This document shows positions 9,174 through 18,952 of a stretch of DNA of 64,000 nucleotides, piece by piece; position 1 is the stretch's first letter, and every line of letters starts with the position of its first letter. The notes beneath the pieces were generated by a model. It was given only the letters and a program-made list of their open reading frames with translations. It searched no databases and was not told where the DNA came from. The stretch comes from Methylobacterium sp. J-026 (GTDB lineage: Bacteria > Pseudomonadota > Alphaproteobacteria > Rhizobiales > Beijerinckiaceae), in assembly GCF_022829585.1 (NCBI RefSeq), contig NZ_JAKSYC010000050.1:1-64000 (forward strand), written 5' to 3'. The translations under genes and the position numbers were made by a program.

Positions 9174-9276
9174 GCGCATCGTCCCGAACGGGGGCGGCCG
9201 GCCTTCGAAAAAGGGCGATGCGCATCGGTGCGCTCGTGACGGCGTGCCGATTCCGGTTCCTGGGACGATGCGCTAC
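9174..9276. repeat. RPE-like palindromic element, family B copy 2
   Basis: Nested inverted repeats: GCGCATCG at 9174-9181 pairs with CGATGCGC at 9216-9223, and again with CGATGCGC at 9266-9273. Segments GCATCGTCCCGAA, TTCGAAAAAG and GGACGATGCGCTA match the order in copy 1 at 2056-2160. The element sits between cspA and a secreted hydrolase. Confidence 0.6.
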
Positions 9277-9318
9277 GCTCCCGATCAAGCGCACCAGACG
9301 CTGTTCGGGAGGACGACC

Positions 9319-10512
9319 ATGACGAAGCTCGGCGGGACCGGCGCTTGCGCGCTCCTGTGTCTGATCGCGGGCGCGGCGCCCCCGGCCGCCGGGGAAACGC
9401 CCCCGGCCGCCAGCGAAGCGCCGGCCGTCTTCAGGCCCGCGCGGCCCGAGGGCTACTTCTTCGTCGGCGGCGGCTACGCGACCGTGGCCGGGAAGGAGGC
9501 CGCCGCCGGGCAGATGTTCGTCGCGTATCGGGCCCCCGCCACGGTCACCCAGCCCTATCCCGTCGTGATGGTGCACGGCACCGCGCAGACCGGCACCAAC
9601 TTCCTCGGCACCCCCGACGGCCGTCCGGGCTGGGCCGCCCGCTTCGTCGAGAAGGGCTTCGTCGTCTACGTCGTCGATCAGGTCGGGCGGGGACGCTCCG
9701 GGCCGGATCCGGAGGCCTACGGCCCCTACGCGCGGATCACCCCGGGGGAGCTGGAGACCGTCTATACGGGGCAGGAGACCGCCGGGCTCTATCCCGAGGC
9801 GAAACTGCACATGCAATGGCCGGGGGGACCGGGTGTCCGCGGCAATGCCGCCTTCGATCAGTTCTACCTCTCGCAGGTGCCCTACATCGCCAGCGGGGTC
9901 CGGACCGAGGAACTCGTCGACCCGGCGCTGGTCGCCCTCCTGGAGAAGATCGGGCCCGCGATCCTGCTGACGCACTCGCAGGCCGGCGTGTTCGGCTGGG
10001 CGGTGTCGGACCAGCGCCCCGACCTCGTGAAGGCCCATGTCGCCGTGGAGCCGAACGGACCGACGTTCTACGACATCCGCTTCAAGGGCGGCGCCGACTG
10101 GTACGAGCGCGTCGGCGAGGCGCGGGCCCGGCCCTACGGTCTCACCCGGGTGCCGCTGCATTTCGAGCCGCCGGTGGCGACGCCCGCCGACCTGACCGTG
10201 GCCCAGGCCGACAAGCCGCTGCGGGAGGGCCAGATCCGCTGCTGGCTTCAGGCCGAACCGGCGCGCAAGCTCCCGAACCTCGCCCGGGTGCCCGCGGTGA
10301 TCGTCACCGGCGAGGCCTCGTTCCGGGCCACCATGGACGATTGCACCGGCGCCTTCCTGGACCAGGCCGGGGCCAAGCCCGACCGGTTGAGGCTGGCCGA
10401 GCACGGCATCCACGGCAACGGCCACATGATGATGCTGGAGGCGAACAACGCTCAGGTCGCCGATGCGATCATCGCCTGGATCGAAGCGACGACGCGCGCC
10501 GCGCCGCGGTGA
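9319..10512 (+). CDS. Secreted alpha/beta-hydrolase
   Basis: A 397-residue exported hydrolase. The N-terminus has a signal peptide (hydrophobic GACALLCLIAGAAPPAAG) followed by a short Ala/Pro linker. The hydrolase core shows the oxyanion strand PVVMVHGTAQTGTNF, a nucleophile elbow LLTHSQAG (Ser in an HSQAG context) and a C-terminal catalytic His in GIHGNGHMMM. The ATG at 9319 is preferred because GGGAGG lies 6 bases upstream and the signal peptide begins here. It resembles secreted esterase-like proteins of this fold; the substrate is not predictable. It is followed by a small membrane protein and a quinone reductase on the same strand. Confidence 0.82.
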   Translation: MTKLGGTGACALLCLIAGAAPPAAGETPPAASEAPAVFRPARPEGYFFVGGGYATVAGKEAAAGQMFVAYRAPATVTQPYPVVMVHGTAQTGTNFLGTPDGRPGWAARFVEKGFVVYVVDQVGRGRSGPDPEAYGPYARITPGELETVYTGQETAGLYPEAKLHMQWPGGPGVRGNAAFDQFYLSQVPYIASGVRTEELVDPALVALLEKIGPAILLTHSQAGVFGWAVSDQRPDLVKAHVAVEPNGPTFYDIRFKGGADWYERVGEARARPYGLTRVPLHFEPPVATPADLTVAQADKPLREGQIRCWLQAEPARKLPNLARVPAVIVTGEASFRATMDDCTGAFLDQAGAKPDRLRLAEHGIHGNGHMMMLEANNAQVADAIIAWIEATTRAAPR

Positions 10513-10608
10513 AGGACCCGAGAGCCATAGCGCCACAGGGCTGGAGCGATCGGACCGACAGCCCGTTGCCGGTTCACGTCCGCACCCGCGGGCGAGCGAG
10601 GTTTAGCG

Positions 10609-10902
10609 GTGGCGGAACAACTCTCCGGGCAGGACGGCCGGCAAGGCAAGCGCGGCAAGCCGGCGCTCTACGTCCTCATTGTCAGCGTCGGCCTGATGCT
10701 GGCCGCGTTCGCTGGGCTGATGGTCTGGCAGGGCGGAAGCGCGCCGCCCGATTACGCGAGCCAGAGCCAGGCCGCATCGCGCAAGCAGATCACGGGAACC
10801 GAGAGCGGTCAGGGCGGCGCGACGTCGTCGTCCAACAGCACCGCCGTCCCGGGCGGCAACCCGTCCTATCCGCAGCCGGCGGCCCGCAGCGCCAATCCGT
10901 AG
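10609..10902 (+). CDS. Small single-pass membrane protein, unknown function
   Basis: A 97-residue protein with a GTG start, a basic N-terminus, one transmembrane helix (about residues 19-41, ALYVLIVSVGLMLAAFAGLM) and a Ser/Gly/Gln-rich, low-complexity C-terminal tail (about 50-97). The topology is probably N-in with a periplasmic tail. It lies 9 bases before the flavodoxin-like gene, so they may be co-transcribed. No family was recognised. Confidence 0.65.
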   Translation: MAEQLSGQDGRQGKRGKPALYVLIVSVGLMLAAFAGLMVWQGGSAPPDYASQSQAASRKQITGTESGQGGATSSSNSTAVPGGNPSYPQPAARSANP

Positions 10903-10911
10903 GGGGACGCC

Positions 10912-11577
10912 GTGGCCGACCGCACATCCGATCCGACCCGCCTGCTGATCGTCTACTACTCGCGCAGCGGCAGCGTCGAACGCCTCGCGGGTGCCGCCGC
11001 CGAGGCCGCCCGGGAGGCGGGCGCGGAGGTCCGGATGCGCCGGCCCCGCGAGGTCGTCGACGCCGCCGCCATGGCGAAGGTCGAGGGCTGGACCGAGGGC
11101 GCGGCCCGGCAGAACGCCCTGTACGCGGCGCCCTCGCACGACGACGCGGAATGGGCCGACGCGATCCTGTTCGGCACGCCCTGCTATTTCGGCGCCATGG
11201 CGACCGAGCTGAAGAACTTCGTCGACCAGCTCGGTCCGCAGTGGAAGCGGGGCGCCCTGGCGGGCAAGGTCGGCGGCGCCTTCGCGACGGCGTCCTGGCC
11301 CCATGGCGGCTCCGAGGTCGTCACGCTCGCGCTGTATGCCCCGATGGCGCATCTGGGCATGGTGATCCTGCCGACCGGCTACACCGATCCCGCGATGCTC
11401 GAAGCGGGCTCACCCTATGGGGCGTCCGCGATCGTCGGGGCGGAGAACCGGCCGCCGCGGACGGAGGATCTCGACGCGGCGCGCCATCAGGGCCGGCGGA
11501 TGGTGGCCATCGCCGGCGCCCTGATCGCGGCCGGCGAGATGCCGAGCCGGAGGAAGGCCGCGGCCGTGGCGGGATGA
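10912..11577 (+). CDS. Flavodoxin-like NAD(P)H:quinone oxidoreductase (WrbA-like)
   Basis: A 221-residue flavoprotein of the flavodoxin-like fold. The FMN phosphate loop is VYYSRSGSVERLA near residue 14. Further FMN contacts are GTPCYFGAMATELKNFVDQ and FATASWPHGG, which match the WrbA/type IV quinone reductase pattern. It is predicted to reduce quinones by two electrons and so avoid semiquinone radicals. A GTG start is preceded by GGGGGAC. It lies downstream of the small membrane protein. The family call is firm; the exact substrate is inferred. Confidence 0.85.
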   Translation: MADRTSDPTRLLIVYYSRSGSVERLAGAAAEAAREAGAEVRMRRPREVVDAAAMAKVEGWTEGAARQNALYAAPSHDDAEWADAILFGTPCYFGAMATELKNFVDQLGPQWKRGALAGKVGGAFATASWPHGGSEVVTLALYAPMAHLGMVILPTGYTDPAMLEAGSPYGASAIVGAENRPPRTEDLDAARHQGRRMVAIAGALIAAGEMPSRRKAAAVAG

Positions 11578-11615
11578 CCCCCGGCGGCCCGGCTCGGTGC
11601 GGCTGGGCCGCGCGC

Positions 11616-11834
11616 TCACCGGTAGACGGTGCAGCTGTTGACGTCGCCGGTCGGCAGGACCTCGCAATCGGTGACCGGCGGGAGGATGCCGTCATCCGTG
11701 AGGCTCGGGCCGGCGGCCTGGCTGGTCGGTGGCGCCGTCAGCATGACGGTGCCGAACGCCAGGCCGGCGGCGGCGAGGGCGAGAACGAAAAGCCCGAGGT
11801 TGCGCCGGAGCGCGGGGAGCAGGGCAGCGGCCAT
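11616..11834 (-). CDS. Small exported or membrane-anchored protein, unknown function
   Basis: A 72-residue protein with a hydrophobic segment at about 13-33 (LGLFVLALAAAGLAFGTVML) and a short C-terminal part with two Cys residues (TDCEVLPTGDVNSCTVYR) that could form a disulfide in the periplasm. GGGAGA precedes the ATG at 11834. It stands alone between convergent and co-directional neighbours. No family was recognised. Confidence 0.6.
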   Translation of the reverse strand: MAAALLPALRRNLGLFVLALAAAGLAFGTVMLTAPPTSQAAGPSLTDDGILPPVTDCEVLPTGDVNSCTVYR

Positions 11835-11964
11835 CGGTATTCTCCCGAGCGGCGCGGGGGGCGCCGGTGGGAAGGCTAGAGCCCGCCCGCCGGCGGTGCA
11901 TCCCGCGAATGGAGGACCGCACCGCGCGCGGCCGGGCGGGGGCGGTCCGGTGCAGGGGCGAGTC

Positions 11965-14001
11965 CTAGGCGGCCCGCACCCACACCGCGGTGTCGTGGAA
12001 GGCGGCGCCACCGTTGGGCGCCGCCGGCGCGGCGCCGATCAGCGCGTTGATCCCCTGGCCGCCGCCGAACGCCGCGCTCGGCCACAGCCCCTCGACCACG
12101 ACGACGCCCCGCTGCTGCCCCTCGGCGAGGTGGGCGTGCAGCCGCACCCGGCCGCGGTCGTTCCCGATCTCCACCGCATCGCCGGTGCCGATCCCGAGCC
12201 GGGCCCCGTCCGCCGGATGAATCAGGCAGGTCGGCCGCCCCTCGCGGCGGAGCGACTCGGGCTGGTTGTTGAAGGTCGTGTTCAGGAACTGGCGGGCCGG
12301 CGGGGCGATCATGCGGAACGGGTGCTCCGCCGCAGCCGGCTCGGCCACCGGCCAATGGTCGGGCAGGCCCGGCATCCCGGCCGCGCGGGGGCCGAGCGAC
12401 GCCCAATCGGGGGCGAAGCGGAAGCGCCCGTCCGGATGGCCGAACCCGTTCAGGAAGTGGCTCTCGGCGAAGTCCGGCTGCGCGTCGATCCAGCCCGCGG
12501 CCTCCAGCCGGTCGAGGCCGCCCCAGCCCGAGCGGGCCAGGGTGGCGTCGGCCAGTTCCCGGGCGCTCAGGCGGAAGCCCGCATGGTCGGCGCCGAGGCG
12601 GCCGGCGAGGGCCCCGAGCAGCGCGTGGTTCGACCGGCATTCCCCCGGCGGCTCCAGGATCGCGGGCCCCGCCTGGATGTGGCTGTGGCCGCCGGCCCCG
12701 TAGATGTCGTCGTGCTCCAGGAAGGTGGTGGCCGGCAGCACGATATCGGCGAGGGCGGCGGTCTCGGTCATGAACTGCTCATGGACCGCCACGAACACGT
12801 CCGGCCGCGCCAGGCCGGCGCGCACCCGGGTGCTGTCGGGGGCGGAGACGGCGGGATTGGCCGACTGGATCAGCATGGCGCGGACCGGCGGCCCGCCCTG
12901 CAGGGCGTCGGGATCGTCGGCGAGCACGGCGCCGATCCGGCTCATGTCGAGGGCACGCACCCCCGGCGCCCTGGCGTCGAGCCCCTCCGTCAAGGTCTTG
13001 TCCCAGTTGAAGATCGCCGCGTGCTGCCAGAGGGCGCCGCCGCCCTCGTGCTGCCAGGCGCCGGTGACGGTCGGCAGGCAGGTGACCGCGTGGAGATTGA
13101 CGGCGCCGTTGCGGGTGCGGGTGAAGCCGAAGCCGCAGCGGATGTAGCTGCGCGCCGTCGTGCCGTAGAGGGTCGCGAAAGCCTCGATCGAAGCGGGGTC
13201 GAGGCCGGTGATCGCCGCCGCCCAGTCCGGGGTGCGCGCCGCGAGATGGGCCTCCAGCGCCGCCGTGTCCTCGGCGTGCGCGGCGAGATAGGCCCGGTCC
13301 GCGTGGCCGTCGCGGAACAGGACGTGGAGGACGGCGCAGGCCAGGGCCCCGTCGGTGCCCGGCCGGGGCGCGAGGTGCAGGTCGGCCGCCGCCGCGGTGC
13401 CGGTCCGGTAGGGGTCGATCACCACCAGCTTGGCGCCCCGCGTCTTCCGGGCACGGCTGATATGGCCCATCGCGTTAACCTGGGTGCTCACCGGGTTGCC
13501 GCCCCAGACCACGATCAGGTCGGAGAGCGCCATCTCGCGGGGATCCGGCCCGGCGATCCGGCCGACCCCGGCGCTCCAGCCGGCGGTCGCCACCGCCGTG
13601 CAGATGGTGCGCGCGCGCCGGGAGTAGCCCATCACGTGCGTCAGGCGGTGGATGCCGTCGCGCTGGACGAGGCCCATGGTCCCGCCCGAATTGTACGGCC
13701 AGACCGCCTCCGGGCCCCAGCGCTCCGCCGCCTCCGAGAAGGACGCGGCCACCCGGTCGAGGGCCGCGTCCCAGGCGATCCGCCGCCATTGTCCGCCGCC
13801 CTTCGGGCCGACCCGCTCCAGCGGGTAGAGGATCCGGTCCGGGTGGTGGACGCGCGCCCCGTAGCGGCTGACCTTCGCGCAGATCACCCCCGCCGTGTAG
13901 GGGTTGTCGCCCCCGCGGACCGAGACGACGCGGCCGTCCGCCACCTGCACGTCGAGGCTGCAGGCGGAGGGGCAATCGTGTGGGCAGACGGTGCGGACCA
14001 A
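11965..14001 (-). CDS. Molybdopterin-dependent oxidoreductase, DMSO-reductase superfamily
   Basis: A 678-residue catalytic subunit. The N-terminal [4Fe-4S] ligands are CPHDCPSAC followed by a fourth Cys in GVICAKVSRY, spacing as in formate dehydrogenase/BisC-like enzymes. Mo-bis-MGD binding blocks follow (VVWGGNPVSTQVNAMGHI, VVIDPYRTGTAAAAD), with a C-terminal molydopterin dinucleotide domain (FLNTTFNNQPESLRREGRPT, GDAVEIGNDRGRV). No twin-arginine signal precedes the cluster, so it is probably cytoplasmic. No ATG fits; a TTG at 14001 with GGGAG eight bases upstream, just before the first Cys, is the likely start. It is similar to uncharacterised YyaE-type enzymes. No partner subunits are present. 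Confidence 0.82.
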   Translation of the reverse strand: MVRTVCPHDCPSACSLDVQVADGRVVSVRGGDNPYTAGVICAKVSRYGARVHHPDRILYPLERVGPKGGGQWRRIAWDAALDRVAASFSEAAERWGPEAVWPYNSGGTMGLVQRDGIHRLTHVMGYSRRARTICTAVATAGWSAGVGRIAGPDPREMALSDLIVVWGGNPVSTQVNAMGHISRARKTRGAKLVVIDPYRTGTAAAADLHLAPRPGTDGALACAVLHVLFRDGHADRAYLAAHAEDTAALEAHLAARTPDWAAAITGLDPASIEAFATLYGTTARSYIRCGFGFTRTRNGAVNLHAVTCLPTVTGAWQHEGGGALWQHAAIFNWDKTLTEGLDARAPGVRALDMSRIGAVLADDPDALQGGPPVRAMLIQSANPAVSAPDSTRVRAGLARPDVFVAVHEQFMTETAALADIVLPATTFLEHDDIYGAGGHSHIQAGPAILEPPGECRSNHALLGALAGRLGADHAGFRLSARELADATLARSGWGGLDRLEAAGWIDAQPDFAESHFLNGFGHPDGRFRFAPDWASLGPRAAGMPGLPDHWPVAEPAAAEHPFRMIAPPARQFLNTTFNNQPESLRREGRPTCLIHPADGARLGIGTGDAVEIGNDRGRVRLHAHLAEGQQRGVVVVEGLWPSAAFGGGQGINALIGAAPAAPNGGAAFHDTAVWVRAA

Positions 14002-14261
14002 GCGACGAACTCCCGTGGCGCCGGCCAGGATGATGCAAAGGCCGTGCGTTTTTGAGGCGCCGGCGCGGGCGGACGGGGTCCTGGAGGCTTCCGGGGATCG
14101 TGCAATCGGCCCCGTTCGCGCCGATCTGACTCGCGCGACGGTGATGCCGGCTTCGCGGAACGAGGTCCGGGCCGCCGCTGCCGTGCGGGCTCGCGGATTC
14201 AGAGATCGCGTTCGAGATCGTCGTCGGGTTGATGGGTAGGCCGTCCGAAACGGCCACACGC

Positions 14262-14455
14262 CCTCCCTCCCTGCTCTGCGGGGTTCCCGGATTCACACGC
14301 CTCAGGCTGACCCCAACATCTTGAGAGGAAGGCGCTTTTCCCCTCCCCGCAGGCGCGAGCGATCCCCGGCAAGCCCGGGATCGCCAGGGGAGGAGCGCGC
14401 GTCGCCCCTTGCAGGAGGCGATACGTGAACATCGGAGCCCACGGGGGGGAGACGC
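14262..14455. repeat. Dispersed GC-rich intergenic repeat, family A copy 2
   Basis: It begins CCCTCCCTCCCTGCTCTGCG, continues with GGATTCACACGCCTCAGGCTGACC and AGGAAGGCGCTTTTCCCC, and ends with the GATCCCCGGCAAGCCCGGGATCGCC hairpin and GGGGAGGAGCGCGCGTCGCC. Compared with copies 1 and 3 it lacks the internal GGGGTGGGGGTGG/CCACC module, so the family is mosaic. No gene lies in 14002-14497. Confidence 0.75.
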
Positions 14456-14497
14456 CCGGGGCCGGCCATTGCCTTCCTTCGGCGGCGATCTGTCTAT

Positions 14498-16495
14498 TCA
14501 GGCGGCCCGGATGTTGGCCAGGAAGCGGCCGATCTCGGCGGTGAGGTACTCGGACTGGCGCGACAGCTCCGAGGCGGCGTCGAGGACCTGGCCCGCCGCC
14601 GCCCCGGTTTCCTCCGCCGCTCCGGCCACGCCCGCGATGTTGCTGGTCACCGCGCCGGTGCCCTGGGCGGCCTGGCCGACGTTGCGCACGATCTCCTGCG
14701 TGGCCGCGCCCTGCTCCTCCACCGCCGCCGCGATCGAGGTCGCCACGGTGTCGATCTCGCGGATGCGCACGGTGATCGTGCGGATCGCGGTGACCGCCTG
14801 ACCCGTGGACGCCTGGACCCGGCCGATCTGACCGGAGATCTCCCCGGTGGCCTTGGCGGTCTGCTCGGCCAGCGCCTTCACCTCCGAGGCGACCACCGCG
14901 AAGCCCCGGCCCGCCGCGCCGGCGCGGGCCGCCTCGATCGTGGCGGTGAGCGCCAGCAGGTTGGTCTGCCCGGCGATCCCCGAGATCGTCGTCACCGCCG
15001 CGCCGATCTGCTCGGCGGCCGCGCGCAGGCTCGCCATGGCGGCGTTGGTCGCCTCGGCCTCGTGGGCGGCCTGACCGGCCACCGCGTTGGAGCGCACCAC
15101 CTGCCGCTCGATCTCCTGGAGCGAGGACACCATCTCTTCGGCCGCCGCCGCCACCGTCTGGACGTTGGACGCGGTCTGCTCGGCGGCACTGCTGGAGGCG
15201 ACCGCCTGGCTGCTGGTGTCGTCGGCGACCCGGGTCATCGCGCGGGCCGTGGCGTCGAGCTCGGTGGTGGCTGCGGTGACGATCTCCAGCGCGCCGGACA
15301 TGGTCTGCTCGAAGCCGCGGACCAGGGCCTCCCGCCGCTCGATCCGGTTCTGGCGGGCCTCCTGCTCGGCGGCCTGGGCGGCCTCCAGCTCGGCCCGGGC
15401 GATGGCGTTCTGCCGGAACACGTCCACGGCCTTGGCCATGGCGCCGATCTCGCCCGCAGCATCCTGCGACGGCACCGCCACGGCGGTGTCGCCGTTCGCC
15501 AGGCGCGCCATCGCGTCCCGCATGCCGTCGATCGGCCGGATGATGCTGCGCCCGATCACGGACGCCAGCGCGATGCCGACGACGAGGGCCAATGCGCCCA
15601 GGCCGACCTCGATGCGCCAGGTGCGCAGGGCCATGTCGGCGGTGCTCGCCTTGATCCGCTCGACCGATTGCAGGATCCGCCCGCGCAGGGCGGTGCAAGC
15701 CTTCTCGATGGCGTCGATGTGCGGCTTGATGCCGGTCTCCAGCGTCGCCTTCGTGGCGATGTTCGCCTTGTAGAAGACGTCCAATTCGGTGGCGTAGTCG
15801 GCGAGCGCGGTCTCGAGGGCGTCGATCCGCTCGGCGAAGGCCCCGGCGCCCGCCCCGTTCCTGAAGGTCTGGATCGCGGTCCGGGCCTGCTCGACCTGCG
15901 CCAGGAACTTCGTCCGATCCTCGGGCTCGACGGCGATCAGATACCGGGCGCCCGCGAGGCGGACCCTCAGAACCGCCGTCTCGACGTCCTGAGCGTGCAG
16001 CAGCGTTCCCTGGTCGGCCCGCCCACGGATCTCGACGCTCATGGCCGCCAGCAGGCTGGTGAGGGAGCCTCCCGATCTGAACATGCTCCGTCTGGCGTCG
16101 AGCAGCTGGGTCCCCCCCGCCACGAGATAGTCCAGCTGCGGCTTCAGCGCGATGGCGCCCTCGACGATCCGCCGATGCAGGTCGCGCCCTTCCTCCGTCC
16201 GGACGAGCGCCATCCGTCTCGTGGATATCGCCTCGATCTGCCGCCGCGCCTCCTCCATGGTGGCGATCTGCTCGGGACCCGGTGCCACCCGGTAATACGC
16301 GGCCTGGGCGGAGAGCCGCGCGGAGAGTCCGTCCAGGATGAGAATCTCCTGAGCGCCCTGCTCGATGGCGCTCCCTGTCTCGTACTCCAGATTGATCACG
16401 CCCTGCTGATAGATGGAGAACAGAATGACGATGGCGTTCATCGCCACGAGGAGAACAAATCCGCCGTAGAGACGGCCACGAATTCCGATCTTCAC
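14498..16495 (-). CDS. Methyl-accepting chemotaxis protein
   Basis: A 665-residue transmembrane chemoreceptor. TM1 is at about 9-29 and TM2 at about 290-312, enclosing a periplasmic helical sensor of about 260 residues. HAMP (about 312-365) and a long coiled-coil signalling domain follow. The hairpin tip matches the MCP consensus ([24 protein letters not shown], conserved as [17 protein letters not shown]). No C-terminal NWETF-type pentapeptide is present. The GTG start is at 16495. No che genes are nearby, so it signals to a chemotaxis system elsewhere. Ligand unknown. Confidence 0.93.
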   Translation of the reverse strand: MKIGIRGRLYGGFVLLVAMNAIVILFSIYQQGVINLEYETGSAIEQGAQEILILDGLSARLSAQAAYYRVAPGPEQIATMEEARRQIEAISTRRMALVRTEEGRDLHRRIVEGAIALKPQLDYLVAGGTQLLDARRSMFRSGGSLTSLLAAMSVEIRGRADQGTLLHAQDVETAVLRVRLAGARYLIAVEPEDRTKFLAQVEQARTAIQTFRNGAGAGAFAERIDALETALADYATELDVFYKANIATKATLETGIKPHIDAIEKACTALRGRILQSVERIKASTADMALRTWRIEVGLGALALVVGIALASVIGRSIIRPIDGMRDAMARLANGDTAVAVPSQDAAGEIGAMAKAVDVFRQNAIARAELEAAQAAEQEARQNRIERREALVRGFEQTMSGALEIVTAATTELDATARAMTRVADDTSSQAVASSSAAEQTASNVQTVAAAAEEMVSSLQEIERQVVRSNAVAGQAAHEAEATNAAMASLRAAAEQIGAAVTTISGIAGQTNLLALTATIEAARAGAAGRGFAVVASEVKALAEQTAKATGEISGQIGRVQASTGQAVTAIRTITVRIREIDTVATSIAAAVEEQGAATQEIVRNVGQAAQGTGAVTSNIAGVAGAAEETGAAAGQVLDAASELSRQSEYLTAEIGRFLANIRAA

Positions 16496-17038
16496 AGGAG
16501 TACGACCTTCGCAAATGCGATTGCCACAACGGCCATCTGCGACAGAAAGGTAATATATCGTGACATAAGGATAACAAAACCCGCGATAAACCTAGGATTT
16601 ATTACCTACCAGTACAGTGCATTGGCAAAGATTATTATTACAATAAAAATTTCAATCCGAACTCAGCGCAATCGAAACCGCGATACCGTCACCGAAGATA
16701 CTGCGTTCATCGTTGCGCACAGACATGCCCGAAGCGTCCCGGCCTTCGGCTGACAACACCTGAGCGTTGCAGAGATCACGGGACTGCGAGATCGCGGTCA
16801 CGGCGTCCTTCGACTGCGCGACAGCCCGTCGTACCGGACCACAGCATCGCCCCGTCGCCGCGCGATACCGAACCGGGATCGGTCGATCAGTTTCGGGGTT
16901 CGACGAGATCTGTCCTGGACCCGGCCCGCGCGACGCCGATCCGGCCCCGCGGCGACCGAGGCGGGCGCGCACCGATTCGCCCGGTGCGGCCGTCCATCGA
17001 CCGTGTGCGCCGCGCAGAATCTCGATCGGGTCGGCGGG
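16496..17038. other. Intergenic region with an unusually AT-rich block
   Basis: No gene is seen in this 540-base gap. The part at about 16540-16680 is sharply richer in A+T than its surroundings (for example ATTATTATTACAATAAAAATTTC at 16629-16651), in line with a promoter region for the chemoreceptor on the minus strand. The rest is GC-rich without recognisable elements. Confidence 0.5.
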
Positions 17039-17473
17039 TCAGGCGGCGCGGTCGGCCAGCGCTTCGCGCATCAGGGACGCCACCATCCCGTTCTGGAACT
17101 GGTCGCGCCGGACGCGCAGCGCGTCGGGGACCTGGGCGGGGGTCTCCGTCTCCGGAGCATCGAGGGAATCGCCGGCCACGACGATACGCAGGCCCGGGCG
17201 CAGGCTCCGCGCCTCGACGGCCAGCTGTGTGCAGCACAGGCCGCCCTGCAGCCCCGAATCCACCACCATCACGTCCACCGGCAGCCCGAGGGCCAGCACC
17301 GTCATGGCGTCGACCCCCCGATCGCAGGCGGTGACCTGATAACCCAGCAGGCGGACCTGGGCGGCCGCCTCGTCCCGCCAGCGCTTGTGGCGGCCGACCA
17401 CCAGAACCTGGATCCGGTAGCATCCGCCCTGGGGCATCGTGCCGGAGGCAGTCCCGACGTCGGCTGTGGACAT
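17039..17473 (-). CDS. Degenerate response-regulator receiver protein
   Basis: A 144-residue protein whose residues about 20-100 follow the receiver (REC) pattern: [12 protein letters not shown] as beta-1, [26 protein letters not shown] with an Asp at the phosphorylation position, and RIVVAGDS. The paired acidic residues after beta-1 are replaced (VVGRHK) and the conserved Lys near the C-terminus is not evident, so normal Mg-dependent phosphorylation is doubtful. The start is taken at 17473 (MSTADVG); an upstream in-frame ATG at 17503 is possible. It stands alone, divergent from argJ. Confidence 0.6.
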   Translation of the reverse strand: MSTADVGTASGTMPQGGCYRIQVLVVGRHKRWRDEAAAQVRLLGYQVTACDRGVDAMTVLALGLPVDVMVVDSGLQGGLCCTQLAVEARSLRPGLRIVVAGDSLDAPETETPAQVPDALRVRRDQFQNGMVASLMREALADRAA

Positions 17474-17701
17474 TCCGCACTCGACTTCGCACTGGCTTTG
17501 CAACGCACCATGCTATGCCGGGAGGCGAGCCCGACGCAAGCCTCTCGCCGCGAAGGCGCCGCATTCCGCGCCGCCGCTGCCCAACGCACGGGCAGCGGCA
17601 CGTCTGACCATAGCGCGGGCATATGGTTGACGCAGGCAGGGTCCCGCGGGCAACACCGGGCCGCCGCGGACCACCGCCGCGCCCTGCCGGAGCCCGAGCC
17701 G

Positions 17702-18952
17702 ATGTCGTCCGCGAAATCCCCGCCCGTCTCCCCCCTGGCGCCCGCCACGATGCCGGATCTGCCACCCCTGCCGGGGGTGCGAATCGCCACCGCCCAGGCC
17801 GGGATCCGCTACAGCGGCCGCACCGACGTGCTCTACGTGGCCCTCGAGGCCGGGACCCGGGCGGCCGGCGTGTTCACCCGGTCGAAATGCCCCTCGGCGC
17901 CGGTGGATTGGTGCCGGGAGGCCCTGGCGGACGGCGCCGCACGGGCGCTGGTGGTCAATTCCGGCAACGCCAACGCCTTCACCGGCCGACTCGGCCGGGA
18001 GGCGGTGGCGCGCACCGTGGAGATCGCCGCGCAGGCGGCGTCCTGCGGCCCGCGCGAGGTCTACGTCGCCTCGACCGGCGTGATCGGCGAGCCGCTGCCG
18101 GCCGAGCGCTTCGAGGGTGTGCTGGCCGATTGCGCCGTCCGGGCCACGGACGGGTCCGCCGCCTGGGCCGAGGCGGCGCAGGCGATCATGACCACCGACA
18201 CCTTCCCGAAGCGCGCGACCCGGACCGCCACGATCGACGGCGTGCCGGTGACGATCAACGGCATCGCCAAGGGCGCCGGCATGATCGCCCCCGACATGGC
18301 GACGATGCTGGCCTTCGTCTTCACGGACGCCGCCCTGCCCCAGGGGGTGCTCCAGCCGCTGCTGTCCGCGGGGGCGCGGACCAGCTTCAACTGCGTGACG
18401 GTGGACGGCGACACCTCCACCTCCGACACCCTGATGCTGTTCGCGACCGGCAAAGCCGGCCATGCCGGGATCTCCGACCCGGCCGACCCGCGGCTCGCCG
18501 GCTTCCGGGAGGCGCTGGAGAGCCTGCTGATCGAGCTGGCGCAGCTCGTCGCCAAGGACGGCGAGGGTGCGCGCAAATTCGTCACCGTCCGGGTCACGGG
18601 CGCCGAGGGCGATGCCTCCGCGCACCGCATCGCCCTATCGATCGCCAACTCGCCGCTGGTGAAGACCGCGGTGGCGGGCGAGGACGCCAATTGGGGCCGG
18701 GTGGTGATGGCGGTGGGCAAGGCCGGCGAGCCCGCCGACCGGGACCGGCTGGCGATCTGGTTCGGCGACGTGCGCGTGGCCGTCCAGGGTGCCCGCGACC
18801 CGGATTACAGCGAGGCCGCCGCCAGCGCCGTGATGCGCGAGGCCGAGATCGGGATCCGGGTCGATCTGGGCCTGGGCGACGGTCAGGCGCGCGTGTGGAC
18901 CTGCGACCTGACCAAGGGCTACATCGAGATCAACGGGGATTACCGCTCGTGA
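17702..18952 (+). CDS. argJ: Bifunctional glutamate N-acetyltransferase / N-acetylglutamate synthase
   Basis: A 416-residue enzyme of arginine synthesis. It moves acetyl from N-acetylornithine to glutamate and can also use acetyl-CoA. The self-cleavage site is visible in [16 protein letters not shown], where Thr201 becomes the N-terminal nucleophile of the beta chain. Other family blocks are [26 protein letters not shown] and [15 protein letters not shown]. The C-terminus [12 protein letters not shown] is typical. The ATG at 17702 fits the family N-terminus. Its stop overlaps the next gene (GTGA), starting a three-gene overlapping operon. Confidence 0.95.
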   Translation: MSSAKSPPVSPLAPATMPDLPPLPGVRIATAQAGIRYSGRTDVLYVALEAGTRAAGVFTRSKCPSAPVDWCREALADGAARALVVNSGNANAFTGRLGREAVARTVEIAAQAASCGPREVYVASTGVIGEPLPAERFEGVLADCAVRATDGSAAWAEAAQAIMTTDTFPKRATRTATIDGVPVTINGIAKGAGMIAPDMATMLAFVFTDAALPQGVLQPLLSAGARTSFNCVTVDGDTSTSDTLMLFATGKAGHAGISDPADPRLAGFREALESLLIELAQLVAKDGEGARKFVTVRVTGAEGDASAHRIALSIANSPLVKTAVAGEDANWGRVVMAVGKAGEPADRDRLAIWFGDVRVAVQGARDPDYSEAAASAVMREAEIGIRVDLGLGDGQARVWTCDLTKGYIEINGDYRS

